From the NCBI GenBank assembly GCA_020746875.1, contig JAGTJL010000019.1, positions 434,001 to 498,000 on the forward strand: DNA of 64,000 nt. Reading direction: 5' to 3'. Position 1 is the first letter of the stretch. Every line of letters begins with the position of its first letter. A model generated the notes under the pieces. It saw nothing but the letters and a program-made list of their open reading frames with translations, searched no databases and was not told the DNA's origin. Made by a program: the position numbers and the translations under genes. Positions 27,359 to 39,764 of this stretch are shown piece after piece. This stretch comes from Rhexocercosporidium sp. MPI-PUGE-AT-0058. Lineage: Eukaryota; Ascomycota; Leotiomycetes; Helotiales.

Positions 27359-28183
27359 GAGAGCTGGGAAACAACGCAGGACGACATACATGCATCACGC
27401 GGAGCAAAGGTTGTTTTGGGGTTACATCGTTCGTTTTGTAGCGGTGATCAAACTCGCAATCAGCTAGATAATAGCTTCGGTTAATGGAAATAAAACACAC
27501 AAAACAAAAGTCAACAAACTATGTGATGAGTGACTCTGTGGTTGCCAGTGATATGATTGACAGGGATGTTGGAGGCGCAAACCCTCCGTCCTCGCAGAGA
27601 ACACAAAATGCGGAACCAATAGAGACATTTAAAGGCTCCTTAACACTTGTTTAAACCAACTTAAGCAAATACTGAAGATCGTGCCTTAGGATACTAGATG
27701 CAGAGATAAACAATCGTTACAGGAGGATTACAAGTCATTGATTTAAGACATTATTTGTAGAGCTGTAAGCCTATTTATTGGGTTTTTTTGACGCCACTTC
27801 TTCTGCCCGCCTAGAACCCTTTTCTTTCCATAGTAATCTATAAAGCAAAGCGAGACCATTCGATTCTCGATTTTCAAGTCTGTGTTGGCTGTTGACAAAA
27901 GTGGCGATTTGTCGTCTGGATTAACCGACGCGCTAAAGTCCTGTCGGCCCATGAAAGTGCCGACTGGGGCTTTGAAAGCAGTGATGACAAAATGATTCGG
28001 GAGCTTGCGAAGTGTTGATGCCTCGACTTTTCTGCATTTCTAGCGCTCGACTTCCACAACCTCGTACTCGACCACTCGACCTGAGGAAGAGCGTCACTTA
28101 ACAGATAATCCTTAGAATATCTCTTTGGCTCGAATTGGAGTTATTCTGAAGAGCAATTCGCCCCTTAGAAAGCTCTTGAAGTC
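27359..28183. other. Intergenic DNA between BRO1 and PIM1
   Basis: 825 nt of moderately AT-rich sequence with no gene. It contains the 3' flank of BRO1 and the promoter and leader of the Lon gene. Confidence 0.5.
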
Positions 28184-31100
28184 ATGTTATACGGCCAGAA
28201 TCTACCGTGGCGGCTTGCGCTCCGGAGCACAACAAGAGGAGCTTCAAGGCACAGTTCGAACCTCTCTAGCAGATTATATACTACATCGCAGAGATGCCGC
28301 ATGCCTGCTGCCACATCTCCCTCTTTACGGCCATTGCTCACAAGTCAACCGATATCGGGAAGCTCGAGGTTCTCCACATCTCCCGCGCGGAGGAAAGACG
28401 CAACCAAGCCCGCGAAGGACACGGTGGAGGAGGTCGCAGAGGAGAATGCGAAAGATAAAGTTGAGGAGCCCAAGGAAGTCAGTGGCGACAATGTCGCAGA
28501 GACCAAGAGCAAGAACCCCGAGTCGAGTTCACAAGGTGGCAATGCTCCGTCTGGAAGTGCAGCAGATGGGAAGGGGAGTGCTGCTTCGTCGGGCGGCGCT
28601 GGGGATTCCGGGAGTGGAGATGGAGGAAAGAAAGGACGGAAGCCGTCTGCTGAGAAGGCGTTGCAGAAACCTACAGTTCCAGACGTCTACCCTCAAGTCA
28701 TGGCTCTCCCGATATCGAAACGACCTCTCTTCCCCGGATTCTACAAGGCGATTACTGTTCGGGACCCCAATGTTGTAGCCGCGATACAGGATATGATCAA
28801 GAGGGGTCAACCATACATTGGGGCTTTCCTTTTCAAGGACGAGAACGCGGATGGGGACATAATTGAAAGTGTAGACCAGGTGCATGATGTGGGAGTCTTT
28901 GCCCAGATTACAAGTGCCTTCCCAGTTCATGGTGATGAAACTGCACTTACTGCCGTTTTCTACCCACACCGCAGGATAAAGATGTCTGCGTTGATCAGTA
29001 ACGTTGATGGAACCACATCTGTTGAAGTGAAGAAGGGGGATGGGTCTACCCCGGACGCCCCAGTGGTACCGGATGTAATTCCACCAAAGTCAACCAAAGA
29101 GGAAGGATTGCAGGAAAAGAAAGGGGACGTGGTGGCAAGTTTCGAGGAGGGTGCAGTTGTGCCAAAGTCCGCCGAGGCACCAACTCCTTACGACCCTACG
29201 TCGTTCTTGCGGAAGTACCCAGTCAGTCTAGCCAAGGTTGAGAACCTGACAGAGGAACCTCATGATCCCAAGAGCCCCATGATCCGGGCTCTGACGAACG
29301 AAATCATCAATGTCTTCAAAGAGGTAGCGGCTATGAACACCCTCTTCCGTGACCAGATCTCGAGCTTCTCCATGAGCCAATCTGCTGGAAACGTTATGCA
29401 AGAACCAGCCAAGCTCGCCGATTTTGCTGCTGCAGTGTCGGCCGGTGAGGTTGCCGAGCTACAAGAAGTCCTCGAGACCTTGAATGTAGAAGACCGGCTG
29501 CAAAAAGCTCTTGTTGTTCTGAAAAAGGAACTAATGAACGCCCAGCTGCAGTCCAAGATTACCAAGGATGTTGAAAAGTCAATTCAGAAGAGGCAACGCG
29601 AGTACTGGTTGATGGAGCAAATGAAGGGTATCCGAAGGGAACTCGGCATCGAATCTGACGGAAAAGACAAGCTCGTAGAGAAATTCAGGGAGAGAGGTCA
29701 GAAACTGGCAATGCCAGAGCCAGTCAAGAAAGTCTTCGACGAAGAGCTGAACAAGTTGGCCCATTTGGAACCAGCTGCTTCGGAATTCAACGTAACGAGG
29801 AACTACTTAGATTGGTTGACACAGATTCCCTGGGGGCAGCGAAGTGCCGAGAACTTTGGGATCAACAACGCTATGACGGTTCTGGATGAAGATCATCACG
29901 GATTGAAGGATGTGAAAGATCGTATTCTGGAGTTCATCGCTGTTGGAAAGCTACGAGGCACAGTCGAGGGAAAGATACTATGTTTTGTTGGCCCTCCAGG
30001 TGTTGGAAAGACCAGTATTGGAAAGAGTATTGCAAGGGCACTCAACAGGCAATACTACAGATTCAGTGTTGGAGGTCTCACAGATGTTGCGGAAATCAAG
30101 GGCCACCGAAGGACCTACGTTGGTGCTCTTCCAGGGCGGATCATTCAGGCTTTGAAGAAATGCCAGACTGAGAATCCTTTAATCTTGATTGATGAGATTG
30201 ATAAGATTGGAAGAGGCCACCAAGGAGATCCAGCATCTGCTTTGTTGGAATTGCTCGACCCCGAGCAGAACAACTCGTTCTTGGATCACTATTTGGATGT
30301 GCCCGTCGACCTTTCCAAGGTCCTCTTTGTTTGTACCGCCAATATGACCGACACTATTCCACGACCACTTCTGGACCGAATGGAGATGATCGAGCTTTCT
30401 GGATATGTGGCTGATGAGAAGATGGCAATCGCAGAGCGTTATCTTGGACCAGCAGCAAAAGAGCTAGCTGGGCTGAAGGACGTCGACGTGAACCTCAGCA
30501 AGGGTGCCATCGAAGAACTGATCAACAAGTATTGCCGTGAGTCGGGTGTTCGAAACTTGAAGAAGCAGATCGAGAAGGTGTATCGCAAGTCAGCACTGAA
30601 GATTGTGCAAGACCTTGGCGAGACCGTACTGCCTGAAGCCGAGGCTTTGACTGATGAAGGCAAAGCTGCCCAAGAAGAGTCGAAGAAGGACGAGTCTGAT
30701 GTGAAGGAGACATCTGAGAATATTGAGAAGGAGACTACTGAAGTTCCACGCGTCAGCTTGAAAGTACCAGATTCGGTTCACGTAACTATCGACAAGGAGA
30801 ACCTAAAGGACTACGTTGGTCCTCCAGTCTTTACTTCTGATCGTTTGTATGATGTAACGCCCCCTGGAGTTGCCATGGGTCTTGCTTGGACACAGATGGG
30901 AGGCGCTGCGTTGTACGTGGAGTCCATTCTCGAGAGTGCACTCAGTCGCGATTCTCGACCTGGACTTGCAACGACAGGAAACCTCAAGGCAGTCATGAAG
31001 GAGTCAACATCCATCGCATACTCTTTCGCCAAGTCAGTAATGGCGAAGCAATACCCAGATAATCACTTCTTCGACAAGGCCAAGGTACATCTTCATTGCC

Positions 31101-31549
31101 CTGAGGGTGCTGTCCAGAAGGATGGACCTTCCGCAGGTATCACAATGGCAACTTCATTGCTCTCTTTGGCCTTAAATCAACCACTCGACCCTACAATTGC
31201 CATGACTGGTGAGCTTACAGTCACTGGGAAAGTCCTGAGGATCGGCGGACTTCGAGAAAAGACTGTAGCCGCTCGACGAGCCGGATCAAAAACAATAATC
31301 TTCCCAGCAGACAACATTTCAGACTGGCTTGAGCTCCCAGAGGTAAGTTTTTGATATATCTAATGCTATTAGATAGAAACTAACATTGCACAGAATATCA
31401 AAGAAGGAATCGAAGGCCACCCGGCAAAGTGGTACTCGGATGTCTTCGACCTTGTCTTCCCGAACATTGACAACAAGAAAGCGAACAAGCTATGGAAGGA
31501 CCAGCTCTCGAAAAAGAAAAACAAAGATGACGACGAAGATGATGATTAA
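28184..31549 (+). CDS. PIM1: Mitochondrial Lon protease
   Basis: Exons 28184-31342 and 31394-31549 give 1104 aa; the single 51-nt intron is near the 3' end. An Arg/Ser-rich presequence (MLYGQNLPWRLALRSTTRG) is followed by a Lys/Glu/Gly-rich linker. The Lon N-domain begins near residue 175 (PQVMALPISKRPLFPGFYKA). The AAA+ module has Walker A GPPGVGKTS at about 603 and Walker B LILIDEID at about 665. The protease domain has the catalytic Ser in DGPSAGIT (about 980) and the catalytic Lys in TVTGKVLRIGG (about 1014), the Lon Ser-Lys dyad. It degrades misfolded and oxidised matrix proteins and supports mtDNA maintenance. The inserted acidic stretch between the AAA+ and protease domains (about 825-855) is typical of fungal Lon. 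The C-terminus is very acidic (DDDEDDD). Confidence 0.97.
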
Positions 31550-34500
31550 TTGATTGGCCGATCGAACAGCTCGTTTTGTAAATAACCTTGTTCACCACTG
31601 TCGTCTTTGTAAAGCTGGAACGGGGCATTTTAGAACAGGAGGGGCGTTGCATCGGCGTTGGATACTAGGGACGCAATGACGAGACCCTCTCGGGATACTC
31701 TACTCTCCTCTCCACTTGCATTGAGACAGACAGATATCATGAGCACGTCATGGGAGCACATCATGTAAATTAACCAGTTAATGTACAACTCCATTGGAGG
31801 GATGTCGAAGGCGAGCGCAGATGATACGCTCGCCCTCGCCCTCGCCCTCTTTCAAACAGTACCTAGTACCTACTCACCACACAGTCTCCCTTCCTTTGCA
31901 TCCATCCCACGTCTCGCTTCAGCTCAGACCAGATGAGATCCTGCACTCTGCACTCTCCCCATACCTCAAACTTCCCCAACTCCTACCTCCTGCAGCGAAC
32001 ACAAGTTGAAGCTTGAACATACGGGATTCGTTCATACGTGCGCTAAAGCACAGCTGCCTGTAACGCAGCCTAACTGCGGGCACGTTAACTAGGGTCGTAT
32101 GGCATGAGCATGAGCATGAGCGTACCGTAGCATACCTAGCACGTGCAGACAGATGTCTGTTTAGCTTCGCTTCGCGGGTCCTTACCTTGCCTTGTCTTGC
32201 TTTGCGAAGACGACGACAACCACTGCATTTTCCAGGGCTTGGGACTTCTTATGCAGGTCTTGACGCCGGCCGGCGGGCAGGCAGGCTGGAGAAGGAGTGG
32301 CTAAGGTCAGGCCAGGCGGGAATACCCTCTAGCCAGTCTCCAGTCTGCGTCGTTGTGCAATTCGGTCCAGTCGAGGTCCAGTAAGCCCAACTCGACCCAA
32401 CCTACCATAGCCTTGCATCAATCAGCATCGCCAGTCATGCATGTACATACATACATATACATATGCAGGAAGCAAGATGCAAACGAACGAACCATAACAC
32501 CCCCCTATCTAGTTTGTTCCGCAAGGGGAGTCTGCCTTCCCGGCTGCGGAAGCCAGTGGTGTTTGAAGCCGTTGGGCGGACAAAGACAGGGTAGTGTAGG
32601 GGAGGAAGAAGGATACGTGGTACACGCTGCAGCGTCCAGTTTTCGAGTTTCGGTCACCAGCCTCACTACTGTACCCAAGGGATGGGGAGGGGGGTTTGTG
32701 GTTGATGCCCGACGATGACGGATGGATGAGGGATTGGATTCAATCTACGAGGAGAGTGAGTTTTACCATATGGTATGATATCATGTCGTGCGTTTGTGAG
32801 GGAGTGAGCGAGTTTTACCAAGCGGCATATGTCATATTTGGTGAGCGCCGGCGTGGGAGGGAGACGAAACGAAGCGAGTGGTTGATTGATGAGTTGGCAT
32901 CTTTCGATTAGGGGCCGCGGGTTAAGCGGGGGAAATGATTGTCGGTGAGAATACGGAGACTCTGGGTAAGCGAAAAGAGTGCAACCGATATCTAACAGTT
33001 CCGATTAATAGAGTCATGAGAAGCTCAGGTGGTAGATAAGGGAGGCAAGTATTCGTCAGGGTGTGATCGAGCTTCGGAGTGTTGAAAAACCCACAGCATA
33101 CACGAACCATTGGCACTGGCACTGCTGACCGGGAGTATTAAATATACTTTACCTAGGCACAGGAAGCTGTGATTCGGAGGCACTTCCTGTTGTTGACTTT
33201 GCAGTACGAAGTCAGCCCGCTCTCTTTCTCGCCCCGAAAAGAGCCGAATACAGTCCGAATGAAAGTGTTGACCAACTGATTGATAAAGTACTATCTGTAA
33301 CCCCAAGTATCTCGGCTCGGAAGAGGAAGCGAGTGGCCTATCAACAAACCCATTCCAATGCACTCAAAACCAGATTGGGAGGTGAGAGTAAGACGGACTG
33401 CAAATCTGAACAAGAAGGAAATATAATAGTCCTATTTTTTCCGTCACGCGGAGATGTTGGGGAGTGGTGTGTCTGTCCTGTCCGGCCTTCTCGAGTCGTC
33501 AATGGAAAAGTAAGGCCCTTGCCTTATTTAAGCTCGCCGCCAATGGAGGAGAAGCATTATTCGTGCCTCTGCCAATGAGAAAATTGCTTCATCAGTCGGA
33601 CACAGTAATGTAAGTAGTAGTAGTAGTAGCAGCACCAGGTAGTAGTAGTAAAACCCACAGCCAGATCAAAACCCGAAGGTCCCCTCCTCATCTTTTTAAC
33701 TTCAGACTGCCCGTCCCTCCCGCTGCCGGCCGGCCGATGAACCGCCATTGGCCCCTACAGGAAACTATTCTGATGTCGTTCTAGCTCTACTACTATACTT
33801 CGGGAATGTAGTAATGTAGGAATGTAGGAATGTGTGGAGGACTGCAAAAATGGCCCAATTCAGGCCGTAAAATAGATTAGTTAGCTGCATTAGATAGCCC
33901 CGTTCCTCCAGTCCTGTTCATCCCCTTCATCCCCTTCATCCCATCCCATCCCACCCCATCTTGACCCAAACTTCTCTCTCTCCTTCCATTCGTTGTTGCT
34001 CGTCTTTTGCTGCACTCGTCCTGCGCCTCAGAGTACCCTCAGGCCCCCTCCCCCCCCCCCGCTGCCTTGTCTTGCCTTTCACTCGCTGCACTGCCTGCCT
34101 GTGTCACCGTCGCCAACCCCACGAAAGAAAGACGGAGTGAGGCGACCAACGAGAAAATATGCCTTGGCCCAGCCTGCGTGTTGCGTTGCGCTGTGCTGCG
34201 TTGTTCGTCCCCCAGGGCCAAAACGGTAATAGCGCGTCTTTCTGACCGACACACCTCCAACCTCTCAATCAATCTCTGCAACGCCGGATAGCCTCGAGGC
34301 GTTCATATACCCTGCCTGGCCCTGGACACGTCCGCCTCGCCTTGCTCTCGAATACACAAACAGTCCTTCTCCAGATTCACAGTCCCAATGCAATGGTACG
34401 CCCATACAAGAAGAGCATGAGAGTGCCGTTGCTCTCGAATATATCACCACGAGAAGGGTAGCTGCATGAGCCTTGCTCGTACCGCAACTCGGTGATCTTC

Positions 34501-34650
34501 ATCAGCTCACTCCATCTCAACAACAAGCCGATCCCAAGTGGCAAAAAGCCCGCTCGATGTGAGCCTTCCCCCGCAATTCAAATGCATTGCTGCCGTCAGG
34601 TGCTGAAGCTGACGATCCACAAAGCCATCTAGGATCTCCCTGCCAGCACA
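31550..34650. other. Gene-free interval rich in short tandem repeats
   Basis: About 3.1 kb without a supportable gene. It contains (CTCGCC)3 near 31829-31849, GCATGA triplication near 32103-32122, TACA/TATACA units near 32443-32465, (GTA)n at 33610-33650, ATGTAGGA units at 33805-33833, CATCCCCTT/CATCC units at 33919-33960 and a C11 run at 34050-34060. The CT-rich segment from 33900 is probably the promoter and leader of the kinase-like gene. Confidence 0.55.
33610..33650. repeat. (GTA)n trinucleotide repeat
   Basis: Two blocks of GTA/TAG triplets are interrupted by CAGCACCAG. The repeat lies in noncoding DNA upstream of the kinase-like gene. Confidence 0.88.
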
Positions 34651-37029
34651 ATGGCACAAACGGAGAAGCCGCATACGAGGACCCCATCGACAGATCAGCG
34701 AACCTCCTGGTCGTGGAGGAAGCTATTCGGAAAGGAAGATAACAGTACCAGTACGGCGGCGCCATTGACCCCTCCCCCAGAAGATGTGCAGAGACCTGGC
34801 ATTGCTCGGAGGTTGTCTCGAAAGGTTGTGCCGGGTCTGCCTCGACCGGGGACCTTCAAAAGACAGCAGTCAGAGCTTCGCGATAGACTCGAACCTTCAA
34901 AACCAAACGCAGACGAACGACGAACGGTGTCAGTGGACCGACGTCGAAATGGAAACCCCCAAAATTCCTCCACGAGTTTCTCACAGTCCCCGAGGCTGAG
35001 TGCACCAGAGCTCCTAGAGAACACAGTGACGATCGATACGGTATTAGATTCCTCGAACACGGCAGCTACAAACGATCTGGAAGTGAAGGAAGAGTATGTG
35101 GAGGTCTCGAAAGAGCCATCCTGCGTGGATGCACAATCAATATCCACCGAGGCGTTTGATGAGATGATACTGGAAGAGCTAGAGAAGCGGTGGATCTTGA
35201 ATCTGAGTATGCACTTTAGGGATAAGTCCAAGAGAGAGAAGTTCTTTGTCACGTATGCAGAGACACCTACTCATTGGAGGCGGGTTACGATTTCCCTGGA
35301 CTACAGAAATGCCCCCGAAGGGTCTTTGGAAGAAGAACTGCAGCGTACACGTTTTCAGAGGGACAAGAGTGCCCGGATTTACGAGGCTATTCGCGATTCG
35401 CTGCCTGATATTCAGTTCTACGATACAGTTACGAACCTCAAGCTACAAACAGAAAACGAGAGACTTCACGTGCATGTTGTTGAGGATGTCTCAGAGATCA
35501 TCTCATATCCCCCGATTCAAGCCATCAATCACCTCAATTGTCGGAGAGTGCGTGAAGATGCCCTTGTATTTGACTCCCATCTATCAGGTTTTGTCTACAA
35601 AGTGAGGGTTGATGGTCAGGTGTTCATCAAGAAGGAAATTCCTGGACCAGATACCGTGGACGAATTCCTTTACGAGATAAATGCTCTGCATCAATTATCT
35701 GGTTCTAATAGTGTGATCCAGTTCGGCGGAGTCGTTCTCGATAACCGAGGCGAGGTTGTCAAGGGGCTCCTCATCAGTTTCGCGGAGCAAGGCGCTTTGA
35801 TCGACGTGATCTATGATGGAGAGGGACGAATTCCTTGGAGACGTCGTGAGCGATGGGCCAAGCAGATTGTTCAAGGTCTCTCCGAAATCCATGAGGCTGG
35901 CTTCGTTCAAGGCGATTTCACTCTTTCAAACATTGTCATCGACGGAGACGACAATGCCAAGATCATAGATATAAATCGACGGGGGTGCCCCGTTGGTTGG
36001 GAACCTCCCGAAGTGGCTGCACTTATTGAGAGCAATCAGCGAATCTCGATGTACATCGGAGTCAAGTCAGATCTGTACCAGTTGGGCATGGTTTTGTACG
36101 CTCTGGCAACTCAGCAAGACGAGCCCGAAAACCATCGCCCACTGGATATTTCATGCTTTCTACCTGAAATCCCGGACTACTTTCTAGATCTGTGCCATCG
36201 CTGCTTGAGTGATGATCCGAGACAGCGATCTCAGGCGTCAACATTGCTCACGTTGTTCCCGGATGTTCGAGAGAGCCACCAGGAAAATGGACGACCGATC
36301 CCGATTGTGGTAGATGCATGCTACAATGATCAGAGAGCCCTTCCAAATGGCCACCATTTTGCAGATAGTTTGACATCACATCCAAATTATGCCCATGGAT
36401 GTGATTTGGAGAAACCCATGCATTCGTATGATTATGCCATAACCGATACATCAGAGGAGCTTGATTTCCCGATTCGAGGAAGATCTCCTCCAGCACATTT
36501 CAGACGAGATAGAGCTCCATCGACAATACCATTGCCAGAATCCAGCGTCACTTCGACCTACAACAGCAATGATGGTGATACTCCTACAGCGGATGAAATG
36601 GCTGAGCCATCAGTGCTAAATCTCAACCCTACATCAACAACGAGTGGAGATGTTGACCCCTCAATCATACCCTTACCTCAATCCAGCGCGGGGTCTGAAT
36701 GTCTAGAGACGGATGCCCGAAAGACACTCGCGAGCGAAGCATTCGAGCCCTTGCTCCTTGCCTCAAAAGAGGGAACCACAAACCAAAAATACACCTTTGA
36801 TATGGAAAAGCAGCCCATATCAGATATCCCAGAGCCGCGAACCACAGCAGCGGCAATCCCAACAACACCGACAGAATACCCAGACTTAGCATTCATCGGG
36901 ACCGCCCACGCGAGTTCCCCTTACGAAATCCCATCAGCGAATTTAGACGATGATTTGACGATGACGACAGAAACGCATAATGACAAACATGTTCTTGACA
37001 GCTCAACAGCGACAGCGGTGGAAGTTTGA
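34651..37029 (+). CDS. Divergent protein kinase-like protein
   Basis: A single exon of 792 aa. The N-terminal 170 residues are basic, Ser/Thr-rich and look disordered. Residues about 310-545 form a kinase-like domain. It has the VAIK-type Lys (VFIKKE, K327/K328), a C-helix Glu (FLYEINAL), a catalytic-loop equivalent VQGDFTLSN with D422 and Asn, and DIN at 440-442 where kinases have DFG. PPE stands in the APE position, and YIGVKSDLYQLGMVLYAL matches the D(V)WSxG helix. A Gly-rich loop is not evident. A long polar C-terminal tail follows. The ATP-lysine, catalytic Asp and metal-binding Asp positions remain, so weak activity is possible, but the altered DFG and HRD and the missing glycine loop argue for a pseudokinase. 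I do not recognise a named ortholog; the role is unknown. Confidence 0.85.
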   Translation: MAQTEKPHTRTPSTDQRTSWSWRKLFGKEDNSTSTAAPLTPPPEDVQRPGIARRLSRKVVPGLPRPGTFKRQQSELRDRLEPSKPNADERRTVSVDRRRNGNPQNSSTSFSQSPRLSAPELLENTVTIDTVLDSSNTAATNDLEVKEEYVEVSKEPSCVDAQSISTEAFDEMILEELEKRWILNLSMHFRDKSKREKFFVTYAETPTHWRRVTISLDYRNAPEGSLEEELQRTRFQRDKSARIYEAIRDSLPDIQFYDTVTNLKLQTENERLHVHVVEDVSEIISYPPIQAINHLNCRRVREDALVFDSHLSGFVYKVRVDGQVFIKKEIPGPDTVDEFLYEINALHQLSGSNSVIQFGGVVLDNRGEVVKGLLISFAEQGALIDVIYDGEGRIPWRRRERWAKQIVQGLSEIHEAGFVQGDFTLSNIVIDGDDNAKIIDINRRGCPVGWEPPEVAALIESNQRISMYIGVKSDLYQLGMVLYALATQQDEPENHRPLDISCFLPEIPDYFLDLCHRCLSDDPRQRSQASTLLTLFPDVRESHQENGRPIPIVVDACYNDQRALPNGHHFADSLTSHPNYAHGCDLEKPMHSYDYAITDTSEELDFPIRGRSPPAHFRRDRAPSTIPLPESSVTSTYNSNDGDTPTADEMAEPSVLNLNPTSTTSGDVDPSIIPLPQSSAGSECLETDARKTLASEAFEPLLLASKEGTTNQKYTFDMEKQPISDIPEPRTTAAAIPTTPTEYPDLAFIGTAHASSPYEIPSANLDDDLTMTTETHNDKHVLDSSTATAVEV

Positions 37030-37872
37030 AGGCGTTTTTTGTTCTCTTTACCTTTCCTTATATCATATATGGAGTGGAGGAGGGGCAATTTTTGATTTCT
37101 AAGGAGGGGGATAATATATTGATGATTGGGGACGATCCTGGCGACAGGATGAGCACGAGTGTAGGGGGGTGGGTGCGCCTTGTTGGAATATGATAGAGAC
37201 GAGAGTGTCTCTCCTGTACAAGTACTTTTCAACAATGATCACCAAGGATTTCGGACATCTTTTGACCTTCGATGAAACATCATCTTTTACTCTAGGACTT
37301 GCAAGCTGTCATCCTCACTTGATCACATGGACATTCAATTCAATTCATCTCATTGTCCGAATTTTGAATTGAAATTGACATAAGCTGCAGTTACATGCTA
37401 AGACGTCTTCTAAACATTGATACTGAAATTTTCAAAAAGAAATAGAACATCCTCTTCATTTCATTGTCTAAACTCAATTAGGACATTCAATCATGCTAGA
37501 TGTATTGCGCCATTAAAATCAGCTCTATGTTCAGAGTAATTAGCTGCATCTAAGGTTTTATACATTTTAGATTTTTAAACATTAACAAATCAATAAGGAA
37601 CTCTAAGAAAGGAACCAAGAACCGAGTCCTTTTTAGATCAACACAGCTTACCAACGGAGGAATAACCAAGCGATGTATTATTGCTGCAAAAGTCATATGT
37701 TCCTGAGACATAACAATCCCTGACCCTGAAGCTACCCCACCACATCAGCCTCACTCAGCCTCGTCGTGCACGTCCCTTCGAACCTCACCTCGCTTTGTAC
37801 TATATCTACCTCCCCTCAACCTTCCACTCCTCGAGAACCCTCCACCAACACAACCATAAACCAGAACCAACA
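37030..37872. other. AT-rich intergenic DNA
   Basis: 843 nt, AT-rich between about 37360 and 37680, becoming CT/CA-rich before the SEH1 start. No gene is seen. Confidence 0.5.
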
Positions 37873-39350
37873 ATGCCAATCCCACCTGACAGCGACCCAA
37901 CAGACAGCACACAAGATGGCTTCTCCCTCCTCCAGCACGGCCACAAAGACATGGTGCAAGCGACGGCCTTCAACGCCTACGGCGACCGCTTCGCATCCAG
38001 CTCGGTTGACGGCAAGATAAAAGTGTATAATAGGCATAAGGATGGTAATTGGGTTTTGTGTGATACGTGGGGTGCGCATACGGCTGAGATATTGCAAGTT
38101 AGTCTTCTCTCCTCATCAGGATAAATCCACAACACTATTTCCTTCGATCAAGTTCGGTTCGGTTGAGTTGAAATGGGTTCCTTTCTACCATGCCCAAGTC
38201 AACAAGAAGTTCACCCAATTAACACAACTCCAAACACACAGATCCAATGGCTCCCCCCACAATCCACCCCCACCTCATAGCCTCAATCGGCACCGACGGG
38301 CGCTTCAAGCTCTGGGTTGAAGACCCCACACTTCCTCCCTCCAAAGGCCGACGCTTCAACTCCCACAGCAACAAACCCATCTACGAACTCCGCTCCCCCT
38401 CCCGCGCACCCTACCTCTCATTCGCTATAACGCACAACGCCACAACACGCCACACATACCTCGCGCTCATAGACCGCAACGCAATCTTGACAGTCTACGA
38501 GAACGACGAGCCCGAGAACTTGGAAAGCTGGAACGATCTCGACCGCGTGAATGTATGCGAGCGCCCGAAAAGAGGGGAGGAAGTCAGTTTCAAAGTGGCG
38601 TTTGACCCGAATCTCGAGCCGTGCTATATGGGGATCCGACAGGGTGTGCCGAGGGATTCGCTTGGTATAGTAGTGGCGAGTATGAATCGTGCTAGTATCT
38701 GGCGGACGAAGGAGATAAGCCATAGTGTTAGCCTTGGGGGATCGGGGACGACGAAGGAGTTCTACCTCGCGGCTGAGTTGAAAGGGCATAAGGGCCTGGT
38801 GAGGGATGTGGCGTGGGCGCCGGGGAATATTCGTGGGTTTGATATTGTGGCTACGGCGTGTAAGGATGGGTTTGTGAGGGTCTTTCAGGTTACTACGCCG
38901 GGGAAGGGGGGTGCGAGGGGCGTTGGTGGTGGTAGTAAGGAGACGGGTGCTGGTACTTCGGGAGCGTCGTCGTTGCGCAGTAAAGATTTCTCGAAAGTCC
39001 CGGACAAGGTAATCGTCCAGCAACAGCGCAACTCCGCCGAGAACGGAAGCACCTCTCGTGTAGCACCCAGCGGGATCGGCGCCGGGTTACAATACACACG
39101 GCCACGCAACCCCGATTCTCAACAGCAGCAGCAGCAGCAGGTGAGAGAAGGCGAGGTGCTGCATGTTGCGAAAGAGGTATCGCGGTTGGAGGCGAATCGC
39201 AATCCGGTGTGGAGGGTGGAGTTCGATGCCGATGGACAGCTTTTGGGCTCGACGGGTGATGATGGGAAGCTGATGCTTTGGAGGAGGGAGCCAAGTGGGA
39301 GTTGGAGCAAGAGTTCGGAGTTGGCTATGACGAGGACGGTCGTTGCTTGA
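37873..39350 (+). CDS. SEH1: WD40 nucleoporin SEH1 (apparent 1-nt frameshift)
   Basis: Exon 1 is 37873-38097 and exon 2 is 38242-39350. WD repeats are recognisable in GHKDMVQATAFNAYGDRFAS, SIGTDGRFKLW, GHKGLVRDVAWAP with ATACKDGFVRVFQ, and VWRVEFDADGQLLGSTGDDG. The N-terminal and internal pattern is that of Seh1, a member of the Nup84/Y complex of the nuclear pore and of the SEA/GATOR2 complex that feeds TORC1. An insert of about 90 residues rich in Gly, Ser and Gln sits before the last repeat. The best splice (GTTAGT...ACACAG) gives AEILQ then IQWLPP, matching the family pattern, but the frame breaks at a C6 run (38253-38258). One more C would restore TIHPHLIASIG. A poorer donor at 38102 (GTCTTC) keeps the frame but yields VNPMAPPT instead. 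The product would be about 444-445 aa. Confidence 0.88.
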
Positions 39351-39764
39351 TTGAGACTTGGGTTGAGGTGGGGCCTGGGACTGAGGTTGGGAACAGGGGT
39401 AGTGGGTTTAAGCGATGTTTGGATTCGCTTCGAGTAGGGGATGGTGTTTTGGAGTTGGTATTACTTTTACTGTTGAATTAGTTGAGAGATGTTATATGTC
39501 AGATACCCGGCTCAAAGTCATTCAAAAGACAAGTATGACAAACTGGATTCTCATTCTAGGCCAGAAATACAGATTACCGACCCATGCCACCTATTCATCC
39601 ATCCTTTTACTCCAGAGACAACTTGGGTATAGACCCCAACCCAATTAACCAATGCAAACCATACCCAGCCAAACCCAATCCAAGAGTTAAACCCCTATCC
39701 CAAACCCAAGTCCAGACGCAAAGACAAACATAAAGACATTATAATCACCCACTCGCTCCTTCAC
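39351..39764. other. Convergent 3' flanks of SEH1 and the RBR ligase
   Basis: About 410 nt between the SEH1 stop and the probable true end of the RBR gene, CA-rich in the second half. No gene is seen. Confidence 0.45.
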
